Source: Symsagittifera roscoffensis
Taxonomy: Eukaryota > Xenacoelomorpha > Acoela > Convolutidae
Reading direction: 5' to 3'
Assembly: GCF_963678635.1 (NCBI RefSeq)
Contig: NC_087067.1
Coordinates: 7,423,716 to 7,487,715 of the forward strand
DNA: 64,000 nt
Below are positions 1 to 9,367 of this stretch, piece by piece. Every line of letters starts with the position of its first letter. Position 1 is the stretch's first letter. A program made the translations under genes and the position numbers. The notes under the pieces were generated by a model that was not told where the DNA came from, did no database searches, and saw only the letters and a program-made list of their open reading frames with translations.

Positions 1-1422
1 TCTGGTTTTAAAATTAAGTGAATTTAAGTTTTAATAAAATTTTAAATGTGTGTAAAGGAAAGATTTAGTGTTTTGATGATATTAGTGGGTTTATGATTGC
101 TGTTATGTTTTAGATGATGGAGCTGGAACAACAGGATGATTTATGATTACTAACCATTTATTGTCATGCTACTAATTTTTATTTTTATTTTTCAATAAAT
201 ATTTTTCAAACATATTTTGTATATTACTGCAGAGTTTTAGGAGAACGATCTTAGATCTTTTTATCAATCGTTATTGTATATTAATAATTTTGTTTAGCGC
301 CTGAAATGATTTTGAAGAGTAACTTCAAGGTTTTATGTTTGCAAATGGAAATCTAAATTCATTGCAAGTAGTATTCTAAATATAAAAGTTTGTTCTGGCT
401 TTTGCCGAACTATCATATAACTATATGGCAAGTTTCTACTTTGTCGTATGTCGTCTTTGGTTCGAGGTCTTCTTCCAATTCCGGGTAGTTCTGTTATGGT
501 TCGGAATATTGGCTCTGATCTATTGAGTCGTAGAGACATTTCGATTAAATTATTGTCGTATAACATTTTGTAAATGTTTTTGTCTAATTTCTAATCTATT
601 TTGGTTAATTCTAATCTATTAAGGTCTTGTTCGAGACTTATGGTCGCACCAGATGAGTTAGGACCGAAGTGTAACTCATAGAGTAATTTCGGATAGGGTA
701 CACCGTCTGCTCGTCACGCTATCTTATTTTCGGCCGGATAGATTCGTGCAACTTCTTAGTCTAATACCGATCCTAATCTTACTCTTATACTATCTAGTCT
801 CAGGTTGTTTAACTAGTCTCTGCTAGGCTCAATAGATCTAGGGTATACTGGTTTATTGCGGCTGCTGAAGTGCTCGGGAGAGTCCAACTAATTTCTAAGT
901 TAAATTCAAATCTCTCTGGTGCTGAAATTACAAGTAACTTCAGCACTTACAAATAAGTGGGTTGTTAGTTAGATGGATTGTGATTGGTTAATATTAAATA
1001 CTTTACATTGGTAAAACATTTAATTTATCCAATCATAAAATATAGTTTAGATCAGGTTCCAATAGCCATCAGAAAAATTATCAAAGCTTGGAGCAGAAAC
1101 TGAAAAAGATATCAACTGCGATTAAAATTTTAAAAACAAAGGTGGGCATGGTGATTTTGGTAGGGAGGGGCTGTAGGCGGTTGCCTTCTTTTCTTTAGGT
1201 TGCCTTCTTTTCTATAGCGACCCTGACATAGATATAAAAAAAATAGTGGCACGGAGGGCATTTGTAATTTAAATGAAAGGCAAAATTATGGAGGAAGTTA
1301 TACCGGGTGAAACAGGAGAAATTTTTAGCCTTATGATTTCTAAATGAATTCACGAGATGTGAGGTCTGTATTGATGAACTTTTGTTATGGACGACAACAT
1401 CAATTAAAGATGACTTCTGCTA
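1..1422. other. AT-rich non-coding flank
   Basis: No convincing gene is seen. A 77-codon open frame at 333-566 (minus) has no recognisable motif. A 16-bp direct repeat (GGTTGCCTTCTTTTCT) occurs at 1179-1194 and 1198-1213. The stretch ends at the TA target of the MITE that starts at 1423. Confidence 0.6.
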
Positions 1423-2199
1423 CAGTGCTGATTTAAGTTAACCGGACAAAACGAGCTAACTTCAAACTTGAAACGCGTTTTTCTCAAATTGGGTTCAGTC
1501 TAGGTGAAAACTTATGAAGACAAAACTTGCTTAAAATTTTAGCAGACTTAATATGGCGTAGTTTGTTTCACGAAGTTCGGGCCCCAAATTTTACCCCAAA
1601 ATGGGTCATTTTGGCTTTTCTTATTTAATCAAAAATTACGCCAAAAAATACCCAGTCGATCACAGACATAATTATACCAAAGTTAGCCCCTTACATAGCC
1701 CAACAAACTTTAAGGAGAGTATATTCTCCAAAACATTGTATAAGTTAATTTATTTTTGTTTGATAGGCAAAAAAGGTAGCTTTTACTATAAAAAATACCA
1801 ACTATTTATTTAAAAACAATTTTTAAACGATTTGCATTTTTTTTGGAGAATATACTCTTATTAAATAAATAGTTGGTATTTTTTATAGTAAAAGCTACCT
1901 TTTTTGCCTATCAAACAAAAATAAATTAACTTATACAATGTTTTGGAGAATATACTCTCCTTAAAGTTTGTTGGGCTATGTAAGGGGCTCACTTTGGTAT
2001 AATTATGTCTGTGATCGACTGGGTATTTTTTGGCGTAATTTTTGATTAAATAAAGAAAGCCAAAATGACCCATTTTTGGGGTAAAATTTGGGGCCCGAAT
2101 TTCGTGAAACAACTTACGCCAAATTAATCTTGCTAAAATTTTAAGCAAGTTTGGTCTTAATAAGTTTTCACCTAAACTCAACCCAATTTGAGAAAAACG
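1423..2199. mobile_element. TA-flanked hairpin MITE, left part (interrupted)
   Basis: The element starts with CAGTGCTGATTTAA directly after a TA (1421-1422). Its other end, at 9131, is the inverse (CAGCACTG) followed by TA (9132-9133). TA target duplications with such ends are typical of Tc1/mariner-related MITEs. Almost the whole length is an inverted repeat: 1601-1800 reappears inverted around 1861-2060, so the single strand would fold into a long hairpin. A second copy lies at 12789-13517. The right arm was split by the LTR retrotransposon at 2200-9072. There is no transposase ORF; open frames in it are palindrome artefacts. Confidence 0.85.
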
Positions 2200-2526
2200 T
2201 GTTAAAAAATTAGGATAACACTCGTAGATGATTAAGAGTGGCAACTTAAACTAAGACTAGATTAAGACTAAGGTTGGTTAAGATTCCTACGATAAAATGT
2301 AGGCTTTTATTTAAGACTAAATAAAAGACGGTGATGCTATCTAAAGTAAGAGATTATAAAAAGATTGAATTAGTTTCGGTTGATTTGTTGCATATCATAA
2401 AAGATAGTGCGCAAATTCCAAGTCTACCAAAAGCCGTTGCGCTTTTGGCAGGTGTATATAAATTAACAACGTAAAGGTCAACGATCAGTATAGAGGTTAA
2501 ATGATCAAACAATAATACTTTTTACA
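2200..2526 (-). repeat. 3' LTR of gypsy element
   Basis: Begins TGTTAAAAAATTAGG and ends TTTTTACA on the plus strand, so it has TG...CA ends. Read on the minus strand it carries a TATA-like TTTATATACACC near 2451-2467 and AATAAA near 2306-2330, the usual promoter and polyadenylation signals of an LTR. A palindromic block (CCAAAAG...CTTTTGG) surrounds 2427-2450. Confidence 0.92.
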
Positions 2527-2541
2527 TTCCCCGCGAAAATT
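2527..2541 (-). promoter_or_regulatory. Polypurine tract
   Basis: Directly inside the 3' LTR the minus strand reads TCGCGGGGAA, purine-rich and abutting TGTAAAAAG of the LTR. This is the expected site of plus-strand priming. Confidence 0.7.
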
Positions 2542-3263
2542 TATCTAAAAGCTATTACTTTCGCCTCGCAAGAAGAAAAAAAGAAAGTAATTAAGCGCTC
2601 GGGTGAATGAACAAGTGGGCTCGTTGGCCAAGACCCCCAAAAATGGATCTGAATTGCTAGAGACATAATCTTGGTAAAGCACCGAGGGCCAAAAGAGCGT
2701 ATTTCATACTAACAAAAATTTAATACACGGTTACTAGGTCGAAGGAACGGGTGTACGGTTCGGGAAGGACCGTGCGAACAGGCCCGATGGGCCGGAAGAC
2801 GTATTCTTCAAGTAATAACACAAAAGAACAAAAAAAAGCACCTTAGATCAAATAGAATGTTTTCGTCAGGTAAAATTAAATATAGGCCAGTTACTATGGA
2901 CGAGCAAGGAACTGGAATAGCACTGGGGTGAATGAGGCAGTAAGGTAGGCAGGGAAATATCCCGGAAGGCAGGCCAAAATAAGAGGCAGTACTAAGATGG
3001 ATAGATCTAATGGTTGTCCAGTGGTAGCACCCAATGGGTGAAAGAGAACTTTAACGACATTCAAGCGAGGTTATGGGGCTCAAATAAAGCTTTAAGTGTT
3101 ACAAAGTAATCTAAGTTTTTGGCGTATTATGCGAGCACTGGAAGTTTATAAGACTCTAAAGGCGATGGAATGTTGAGTAACATTCAGCAATAAACAGTAT
3201 ACTAGAGTACTAAGAGTTTTTAAGAGTTTATGAAAGTTTATGATAGCATCTAGACTGAAACTC
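2542..3263 (-). other. 3' untranslated region of the gypsy element
   Basis: Between the last pol codon and the polypurine tract there is about 720 bp without a supported ORF. No tRNA, env remnant or other gene was recognised. Confidence 0.55.
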
Positions 3264-5405
3264 CTACTTCTCATTCGTTTCCCGATTTGCCGCTTTATTA
3301 ATTGTCCATCTCCTTAACTCCTCCAGCGTCATTGGCCGTCCTAGGAGTTCTATCGCCGAAATGATAGAGGAAGTGTTCGGCCAGTCTGGGTCAGGTACAG
3401 TGTGAGCAGATGTTGAAGATGAGGTTTCGGAGGGTAGGCCCGATGGGTCAAATTGAGTGATACAGACCTCAGGACTAAATTTGACCTTCTTACGAGGATT
3501 ATGTTGGTCATCTGCTACCGAGGGCTTTGGATCACTTGGGTAGGCAGAGCTTTCTTCCCGCAAGTGAATTATCGTGGGACGCGAACATGAGGGTGGTGTT
3601 AAGGTTGTCAGGTCTACTAAGTCGACTTGGTGGCTTGCCATTTCTACGGTAGTTGCTTCTATCGTTGTGTAAGCTGGGGCAGGACTAGGTGAACTAAATA
3701 ATGGGCCGTCCTGATCTTCATTTGTTAAATCGACTACACTGGTAAACACTCTCTCGCCTAGCATCTTGGGAGGCTGTCTAGTTCGCATAGGTCTGGTGTT
3801 CTGTCGTGTAAAGATTTCTGACAATTTCTTCGAAGGTGGTGATTTCGTTGGAGATGACGCTTTCCTCTTCGCGGTACCGGACAGTTTCGGTTTTTTAGTG
3901 GCAAGGTCAGAGTATAGTTGCTTAGATTCCGCCTCCGCCATGGCGATTGGTTCTACACTAATCTCGGTAAATTCCCGTGCAGGATTCTCCGGAAGAAGCG
4001 GCTTTTCTTGATTCGGTTGATTGGCCTCCTCCATAGTGTCCAAGAGAACCAACTGTGGGGTCACTTGTATGTCCCTTTCATTATCACCAGAATCCAAGTC
4101 GATCAGGGGAATCTTATCCAACTCGACCTTCTGTTCAACATGGTCCGGTATTTCTAGCTTACGATCTGTTCGGTCGGAGATTAGGTGTTCATCCGATTTT
4201 GTAGCTTCGAGGAATGTTTTATCCTTGAGGTCTTTTAGCGAAATTAGGTCGCTAGCATTATCGTCTGAAATCTCTTCATTTGGTTCGATCATCAATCCAG
4301 GTTCATTTACGCAACTTTTTTGAAGATCGGGTTTACCCGACGGGCTTGATTCTTGGTCGATTTCAAGGCCTATTGGGATTCTCAATCTCTTCCTCTGTTC
4401 TTCTTCCTCTCTGAGAAGAGTTTCTCTAGAGCTGTTCATGGCCGCGTTTCGCCTCGCAATATCAAGCTCTTCGAATTTCCACTGGAGGTTTCTTTTCTTT
4501 TGCGTCGTTCTTGAGCTTTTAAATCCGACATTTCTCGGCGGTTTTGTAGTTTTCCTCAGTCCTTTAGTCGCGTAGAATCTAACTAGTTGATCTCGTTTTC
4601 TCGGGCTGGGTTTCTTCTGGGTGCAATGTCTTTTAATGGCCGGCGGGTTATTCAGTATTGAGTCCTTTATGCCCAAGGCATCTCTCTTTTCTGCCCGAGA
4701 AAGCACTTTTACTGGGGATCCAGCGCTGGTTGGTACGTATCTCACTGCATTTGAGATATCCTCCGGGGACGATGAGTTTTCGTCAACATCTCCATCTTCT
4801 ATATCATCGGGGGCGTCCCAGTCGTGTTTTCGCTCTCGGCTCATTAGTTTTTTGCCCTTATCTGCTTTCACGCACTCAATACAGTTTTCGCCGTAGACTT
4901 GAATTTCGCGGTAAATTTTCGGCCACCAGATGTATTGAGTTGCCAGACTTTTCATTGCGAACTGGCCAGGGTGAGCTTCGTGTATTCGGTTAAGCATTGT
5001 CGATCTTAGGCATGCTGGGATAACTAACCGATTGTCCAGATAAAGACATCCTCCGCTGACATGTAAATTATTTAAGTACGATTTATAGTAGTTTCCCAGT
5101 TGTAGAATATCTTGTTTGCGGTCTTCCTCAATTGCTTTAATTATCTTTTTCAGAACTAGATCTTGTTTTGATAAGAGGGACATAAATTTTGAATCGAATA
5201 TTTTTGGCCAAGAAAAAGGGAATATACTGACTGTTTTCTTTTTACTAGGTGATCTTTTCCCGGGATTATCCGACGGGTTACTGGTGCTTGGTGTTAAAGA
5301 GTCCATGTTTTCATTAGCAATAAGTTCTTTCTGTTGGTTAAATTCATTTTGTTCTGCCATTTCTTTCAGGATGTTAAAATTTGTAAAAAAGTCGTTTTTT
5401 TGCAA
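3264..5405 (-). pseudogene. Pol C-terminal part: integrase zinc domain plus long tail, catalytic core missing
   Basis: A 713-codon frame. Residues about 110-190 hold an integrase zinc-binding module: HEAHPGQFAMKSLA with the two His, then WWPKIYREI, then the CIEC pair. The next expected piece, the DD35E core of about 150 residues, is absent: the frame passes within a few residues into an acidic, Ser/Pro-rich tail of about 500 residues with basic patches (KKPSPRKRDQ; RPMRTRQPPKML). The tail is typical of a pol C-terminal extension in composition only. The simplest reading is an internal in-frame deletion of the core, so the product could not integrate by itself. A shift separates it from the RNase H frame. 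Confidence 0.8.
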
Positions 5406-6100
5406 GATGAGTCACACTGTTCTGTACGCGAGTGAGAATTTTGGCACACTGAAATGTTGGAATAGTTAGCTATCGCTTGGAACGTTTCAGCGGCATTAGC
5501 AATTCGTTTCTCACGTTCTATTTCTTGACTGGTCATATGATCTGATGACTGGCCAATCGTGTTGCAGGAAGTGACGTCATGTGCTAAGAAATGTTGAGAG
5601 AAATTATTTCTTATTTGCGACCACGAGTTTCTCGGCATTAGGTGATCAAAACCTAGGAGCGTACTAATCTGATTTACTGAAGCGATAACAAATTTTTCGT
5701 CATCCAGAGATACTGGTACGGGTTCACCCGATGGGTGTCGGGATATATAATCAACGAATCCCATATCTTCACCGGGTAAAGGTTCGACGGTAAAGTCGAA
5801 CGGTAGTAGTTTGTCCGCCCAACGGATGAGACGTGATTGGGCCGTTTTAGTATATTTATCGTCTTTCAGTGCTCCTATTAAGGCTTTGTGGTCTGTTAAA
5901 ATTGAGAATTGTTTGCCCAGTAGGTAATTTTTGAAATGGTCTAGTGCCCACACTAATCCCAGTAGTTCGAGTTCATTAGTGCTGTATTTTAATTCGGCAA
6001 TATTCAAAAATCTGCTAGCGAACGCTACGGTCTTCCAATTCCCCCGATGGTCCTGTTCGATGGACGCGCCCAATCCTAAATGTGAGGCATCGCATTTCAC
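5366..6100 (-). pseudogene. Ty3/gypsy RNase H and connection
   Basis: RNase H type I as found in Ty3/gypsy pol: KCDASHLGLGA (first Asp), TNELELLGLVWAL (Glu) and FSILTDHKAL (Asp), followed by the family-typical YISRHPSGEP. The active-site acidic residues are visible. The downstream 100 residues lead to the integrase zinc domain through a frame change near 5366-5405. It would remove the RNA strand during reverse transcription, but here is only one piece of a broken pol frame. Confidence 0.9.
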
Positions 6101-6291
6101 TCGAGTGTCAGTTTTACATCGAAATGATGGTTCGTCACCGTATTACAAATTTCTTTCTTGATTTTTTCAAACGCTTCCGTGTGTACTGTAGACCACTTAA
6201 ATGGTTTATTTTTTTGCATAAGTTCTCTAAACGGTGTTGATAGGGACGCTAAGTTTGGTATGAACTTATTAAGTTGATTAATCGATCCCAT
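6097..6291 (-). pseudogene. RT thumb/connection fragment
   Basis: The peptide MGSINQLNKFIPNLA and STPFRELMQKNKPFKW is the characteristic segment between RT palm and RNase H of Ty3/gypsy elements (the family's 'LGxxNYYRRFIPNFS...PLxxLLKK' region). It overlaps the RNase H frame by 4 bases in another phase, so a frameshift separates them. Confidence 0.85.
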
Positions 6292-6647
6292 TAATGATCT
6301 GATATCTTTGATACAGTTTGGTTCCTTCAGGTTTCTGATTGCGTCAGATTTATGTATTAGTGGTGTCGTCCCTTTTGCGTCGAATTAAAATCCCAACTAT
6401 TCTATGTTGTGAGTTAAGAATGTGCATTTTTCCCATTTTATGGCTAGTCCCTCGTCATTTAGTGTTTTTAACACGTTAATTACTAGCTTTTAATGTTCCT
6501 CCTCGCTACCCACGGTGGCGATTAGGATGTCGTCGAGGTAACAATGGGTATTTGGTAATTTTTCCGTCAAACGATCCATTATGCGTTGAAATTCATTAGG
6601 CATATCGCCTAGTCCGTAAAATTTGGTTTTAAAACGGTAGGAGCCCG
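6292..6647 (-). pseudogene. RT palm with YLDD box, stop-ridden
   Basis: No single frame is open, but translation shows YGLGDMPNEFQRIMDRL and then the polymerase active site CYLDDILIATVGSEEEH at about 6490-6560, directly followed by TAA. Further on, a TAG stands where the family has Trp (before LGF). The preceding frame ends with a TAA at 6648-6650 that is removed by a one-base shift. These are decay mutations in the middle of pol. Confidence 0.85.
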
Positions 6648-8333
6648 TTACTTCTCCCCCACGATGTTAAAATTACACTGATTACTTGCCTTTTTAGAAA
6701 GCGGTATTTGACTGTAGGCGTATTTTAGATCATTCGATGAAAACCAGATGTTTCTTTCATCGTGGCCGCTAATCGTAACTGCTACGTTGTCAATTAGTTC
6801 GAATAGGTTCGGCATTTGATATCTATTACGAAATATCTGTTTATTTAATAGTTTTGAGTTCAATGCTAGTTTGATTGATCCGTCCCTTTTTGCTGTAATC
6901 ACGATGGGGGAGATAAAACAATCTTCAGAGCATCTAGATAATTTTTCGATGTGTCCGTCTCTTAGTATTTGGTCAATACATACTTTAGGGAGAAGATGGA
7001 TCGGGATACGTTTCCCTTTCACCTGTATCGGTTTTAACGGTTCGTTAAAATAAGTATTAACAACGTAGTTCTTTGATCTACCCGTTCTTTTTATGAGGTC
7101 TGAAAAGTGTTTTGATATGTATATTTTAAACTCACTTTGAGATGGTGTCTCTTGGCTTTGATCCTGTTTGTTATCCGATGCGAATTTTATTTGGTTGAAG
7201 TTTGTCCCAATGGGTGATGCTTTCTGGTCTTTCCATGACTTTGGCCCATTGGGTGGGGGTTGTTTCTGAAATACTACGATTCCCAGATTCGGTAAGATGT
7301 CGTTTCCCAGTAGATTTCTTTCAGCCCCTTCGGTGATGAAAAGTTTTTGGTCGTTAGCCTCCCATCCCTTCGATCGGATTCTCACTCGAACTCTTCCAAT
7401 AATGTTGATTGTACTCCCGAAGCCCTGGTATGCTTTCTTTGTTATTTCGTCCACAGATTCTAGTTTTAAAAATCTATCTCGTATCTTCAATTCGTGTAGT
7501 AGATCTTTTTTCATGAAAGAAACTGGACTTGCTGAGTCGATTTGAATTTCGGTATAATAAGGGTTGAAATTTCCCAGAGATACCTTTAGTGTCTTTTTCA
7601 GTTCTAGTCCTTCGTGGTTGAATACTGTTCTCACTCCGCGCTCTATTTTGTCTTCTACAGCATTTATTTGGCTATCTGTGTCTACAGCTAGAACTAAGAA
7701 ATCGTCTAAGTTGACCTCAAATTCGGGATTTTCCTGCGGGTTGGCCCGGGTATTTTCGTTTTCTTGAGGTACTCGATTCTGTTCGACGATGTTCGTTTGT
7801 GTTCTTGCTGAACTCCTGCAATGTTTAGCAAAATGTCCTTTGCGTCCGCGCGTATTGCAGTTTCTATCTCTGGCAGGGCATGTGGTTAATTGTCCTTTTT
7901 TGAATTGCTGACCACAGTTGCGGCATTTGTTATTTTCAACGATGTTTAGGGTTGGTTCATTCTTTACGTATTGTGGTCTTGGTACTGCGTTATAAGTTGG
8001 GAATTTTAAGTACTGTTGATGGATATTAGTACCTTTTTCGTGAACTAATACGTAAGATAGTACGTTTTCTGGGGTCAAGTATTCTATGCATAGTTTCTTT
8101 TGGATCTCGACATTTCTCATGTTTGTGATGAAAATGTCTCTTACTAATTCTGACTCGAGTTCCCCCAGTTTACAATTTTTTGCTATTTCAGAAAGTATTT
8201 CGTGGAATTTTTCTAAGGACTCATGTTCTTTCTGTCTTCGGCCAAAAAATTTAGATCTTTCGTATGTTAAGTTTGTAGTGATCGTGAAGGTACTTTTTAG
8301 TAGTTCCCAAAATTCTGCGAAATTGATATCCAA
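6648..8333 (-). pseudogene. Gag capsid/nucleocapsid, protease and RT fingers
   Basis: 561 codons. Residues 1-130 are capsid-like (FAEFWELLKSTF, SLEKFHEILSEIA). Residues about 135-175 hold a Cys-rich nucleocapsid region (CRNCGQQF, then CNTRGRKGHFAKHC); the second knuckle has lost one Cys (R in CNTRG). The aspartic protease follows: IQIDSASPVSFM, where families normally have D-S/T-G, so the key Gly is Ala, and then RNLLGNDILPNLGI. From about residue 430 RT begins: IPIHLLPKVCIDQILRDGHI, AKRDGSIKLALN, YAYSQIPLS. Gag, protease and RT thus share one frame. The N-terminal gag piece is in another phase. Confidence 0.85.
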
Positions 8334-8389
8334 AATTCTTTTACCAGGGTTTTTATGAGAGAAGCATTTCTGTCCTTCTTTTCCGAGTG

Positions 8390-8746
8390 CTAGGATTTTA
8401 GCTTCTTGTCAATATCTCCGATTTGGAGTCCGTTAAATTTTGCGTTATCTTCCGCCCTTCTCCTTCTCACTTCTTCGTTATAATTTTGTACTGCTATTCT
8501 GTGATGTTCTTCTTTTTCGGCCCGACGGGCTTGATCATCGGACGGGTCCGGTGGTTCTGCCCTAGGGTAAGTTAGTTCGTTTCTTATCGGTGGGTTAATT
8601 ACATCTTCGATGTCTACGGAATCTTTCACAATAATTGTCAATTGAAACTTTTCCGACCACCTTTCCCAGTCGTGTTGATTTTCGTTTGATGAGTTGTTCC
8701 AAAAAAACTCTAGTCCTCGTAGGTTCGATTCGTTAGACTGCGCCAT
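8390..8746 (-). CDS. Gag N-terminal fragment
   Basis: 118 codons starting MAQSNESNLRG, with a Trp-rich start (EFFWNNSSNENQHDWERWSEKF) and a charged helical stretch (YNEEVRRRRAED). It reads into the capsid frame after a phase change between about 8334 and 8390. The start is unusual: the ATG uses the last base of the 5' LTR plus the first two bases (TG) of the primer-binding site, so the gag message has essentially no leader between LTR and start. It is assigned to gag by position and by continuity with the capsid-like frame; there is no strong motif. Confidence 0.7.
   Translation of the reverse strand: MAQSNESNLRGLEFFWNNSSNENQHDWERWSEKFQLTIIVKDSVDIEDVINPPIRNELTYPRAEPPDPSDDQARRAEKEEHHRIAVQNYNEEVRRRRAEDNAKFNGLQIGDIDKKLKS
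8728..8745 (-). promoter_or_regulatory. tRNA primer-binding site, inside gag codons 1-7
   Basis: Immediately after the LTR the minus strand reads TGGCGCAGTCTAACGAAT, beginning with the TGG that pairs with a tRNA CCA end. The tRNA species was not identified. The site is translated as part of gag. Confidence 0.75.
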
Positions 8747-9072
8747 GTTAAAAAATTAGGATAACACTCGTAGATGATTAAGAGTGGCAAATTAAACTAA
8801 GACTAGATTAAGACTAAGGTTGGTTAAGATTCCTACGATAAAATGTAGGCTTTTATTTAAGACTAAATAAAAGACGATGATGCTATCTAAAGCAAGATAT
8901 GTTAAAAAGATTGAATTAGTTTCGGTTGATTTGTTGCATATCATAAAAGATAGTGCGCAAATTCCAATTCTACCAAAAGCCGTTGCGCTTTTGGCAGGTG
9001 TATATAAATTAACAACGTAAAGGTCAACGATCAGTATAGAGGTTAAATGATCAAACAATAATACTTTTTTTA
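8746..9072 (-). repeat. 5' LTR of gypsy element
   Basis: Same length as the left LTR. Small differences include C/A in the first 50 bases, CAAGATATG for AGAGATTAT, and the outer end TTTTTTTA for TTTTTACA. The outer end is next to target duplicate AAACG (9073-9077). It carries the element promoter, facing away from the kinase gene. Confidence 0.92.
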
Positions 9073-9077
9073 AAACG

Positions 9078-9131
9078 GGTTTTAAATTTCAAGTTTAACG
9101 CGTTTTGTCCGGTTAATTTAAATCAGCACTG
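9078..9131. mobile_element. TA-flanked hairpin MITE, right end
   Basis: The 54 bases GGGTTTTAAATTTC...CAGCACTG match 13464-13517 of the uninterrupted copy. They complete the MITE begun at 1423; TA follows at 9132-9133. Its end lies 86 bp upstream of the kinase ATG. Confidence 0.85.
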
Positions 9132-9217
9132 TATTCATATTAAGATAGCAGCGACTCAGGTTATTTTTCGACCAAAGAAGAAAAAACTTTTCGTGAATGA
9201 TGTTTATTGTGAAGGCG

Positions 9218-9367
9218 ATGGAGAGGAGTTTCGTTGCTATCAAACCCGACGGAGTTCAGAGGAAGTTGGTGTCTGAAATCTTGTCTCGGTTTGAGAGGAG
9301 GGGCTACAAGTTGGTGGCTCTGAAGATGTTACAACCCACAAGAGAATTGCTTGAGGAACACTATCAG
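9218..9367 (+). CDS. nme: NDPK exon 1
   Basis: Codes for residues 1-50, from [12 protein letters not shown] to LLEEHYQ. Aligned with known NDPKs, the next residues should be D-L-K-x-x-x-F-F; these are found at 11019. Reading on beyond 9367 gives an unrelated tail ([10 protein letters not shown]) and a stop, so the exon must end here or within a few bases. Confidence 0.9.

Larger units (their letters stand above)
2200..9072 (-). mobile_element. Full-length Ty3/gypsy LTR retrotransposon, coding-defective
   Basis: Two 327-bp LTRs (2200-2526 and 8746-9072) bound gag, protease, RT, RNase H and a partial integrase, all read on the minus strand. The 5-bp AAACG at 2195-2199 recurs at 9073-9077, a target duplication that proves insertion into the MITE. 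The primer-binding site (8728-8745) and polypurine tract (2527-2541) are in place. The LTRs differ at roughly ten positions by eye, so the insertion is moderately young, yet the coding region has several frameshifts, stops (G-to-A type where comparison is possible) and no integrase catalytic core. It is therefore probably non-autonomous. Confidence 0.93.

Noticed and set aside
333-566. 77-codon ORF as a gene fragment
   Set aside because: No similarity recognised, no neighbouring coding sequence.
1601-2244. ORFs of 70 and 127 codons as genes
   Set aside because: They are two sides of the inverted repeat of the MITE and share the same peptide; no coding signal.
2580-2800. tRNA or other structured RNA gene in the 3' region of the gypsy element
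   Set aside because: GC-richer segment, but no cloverleaf with A and B boxes could be drawn.
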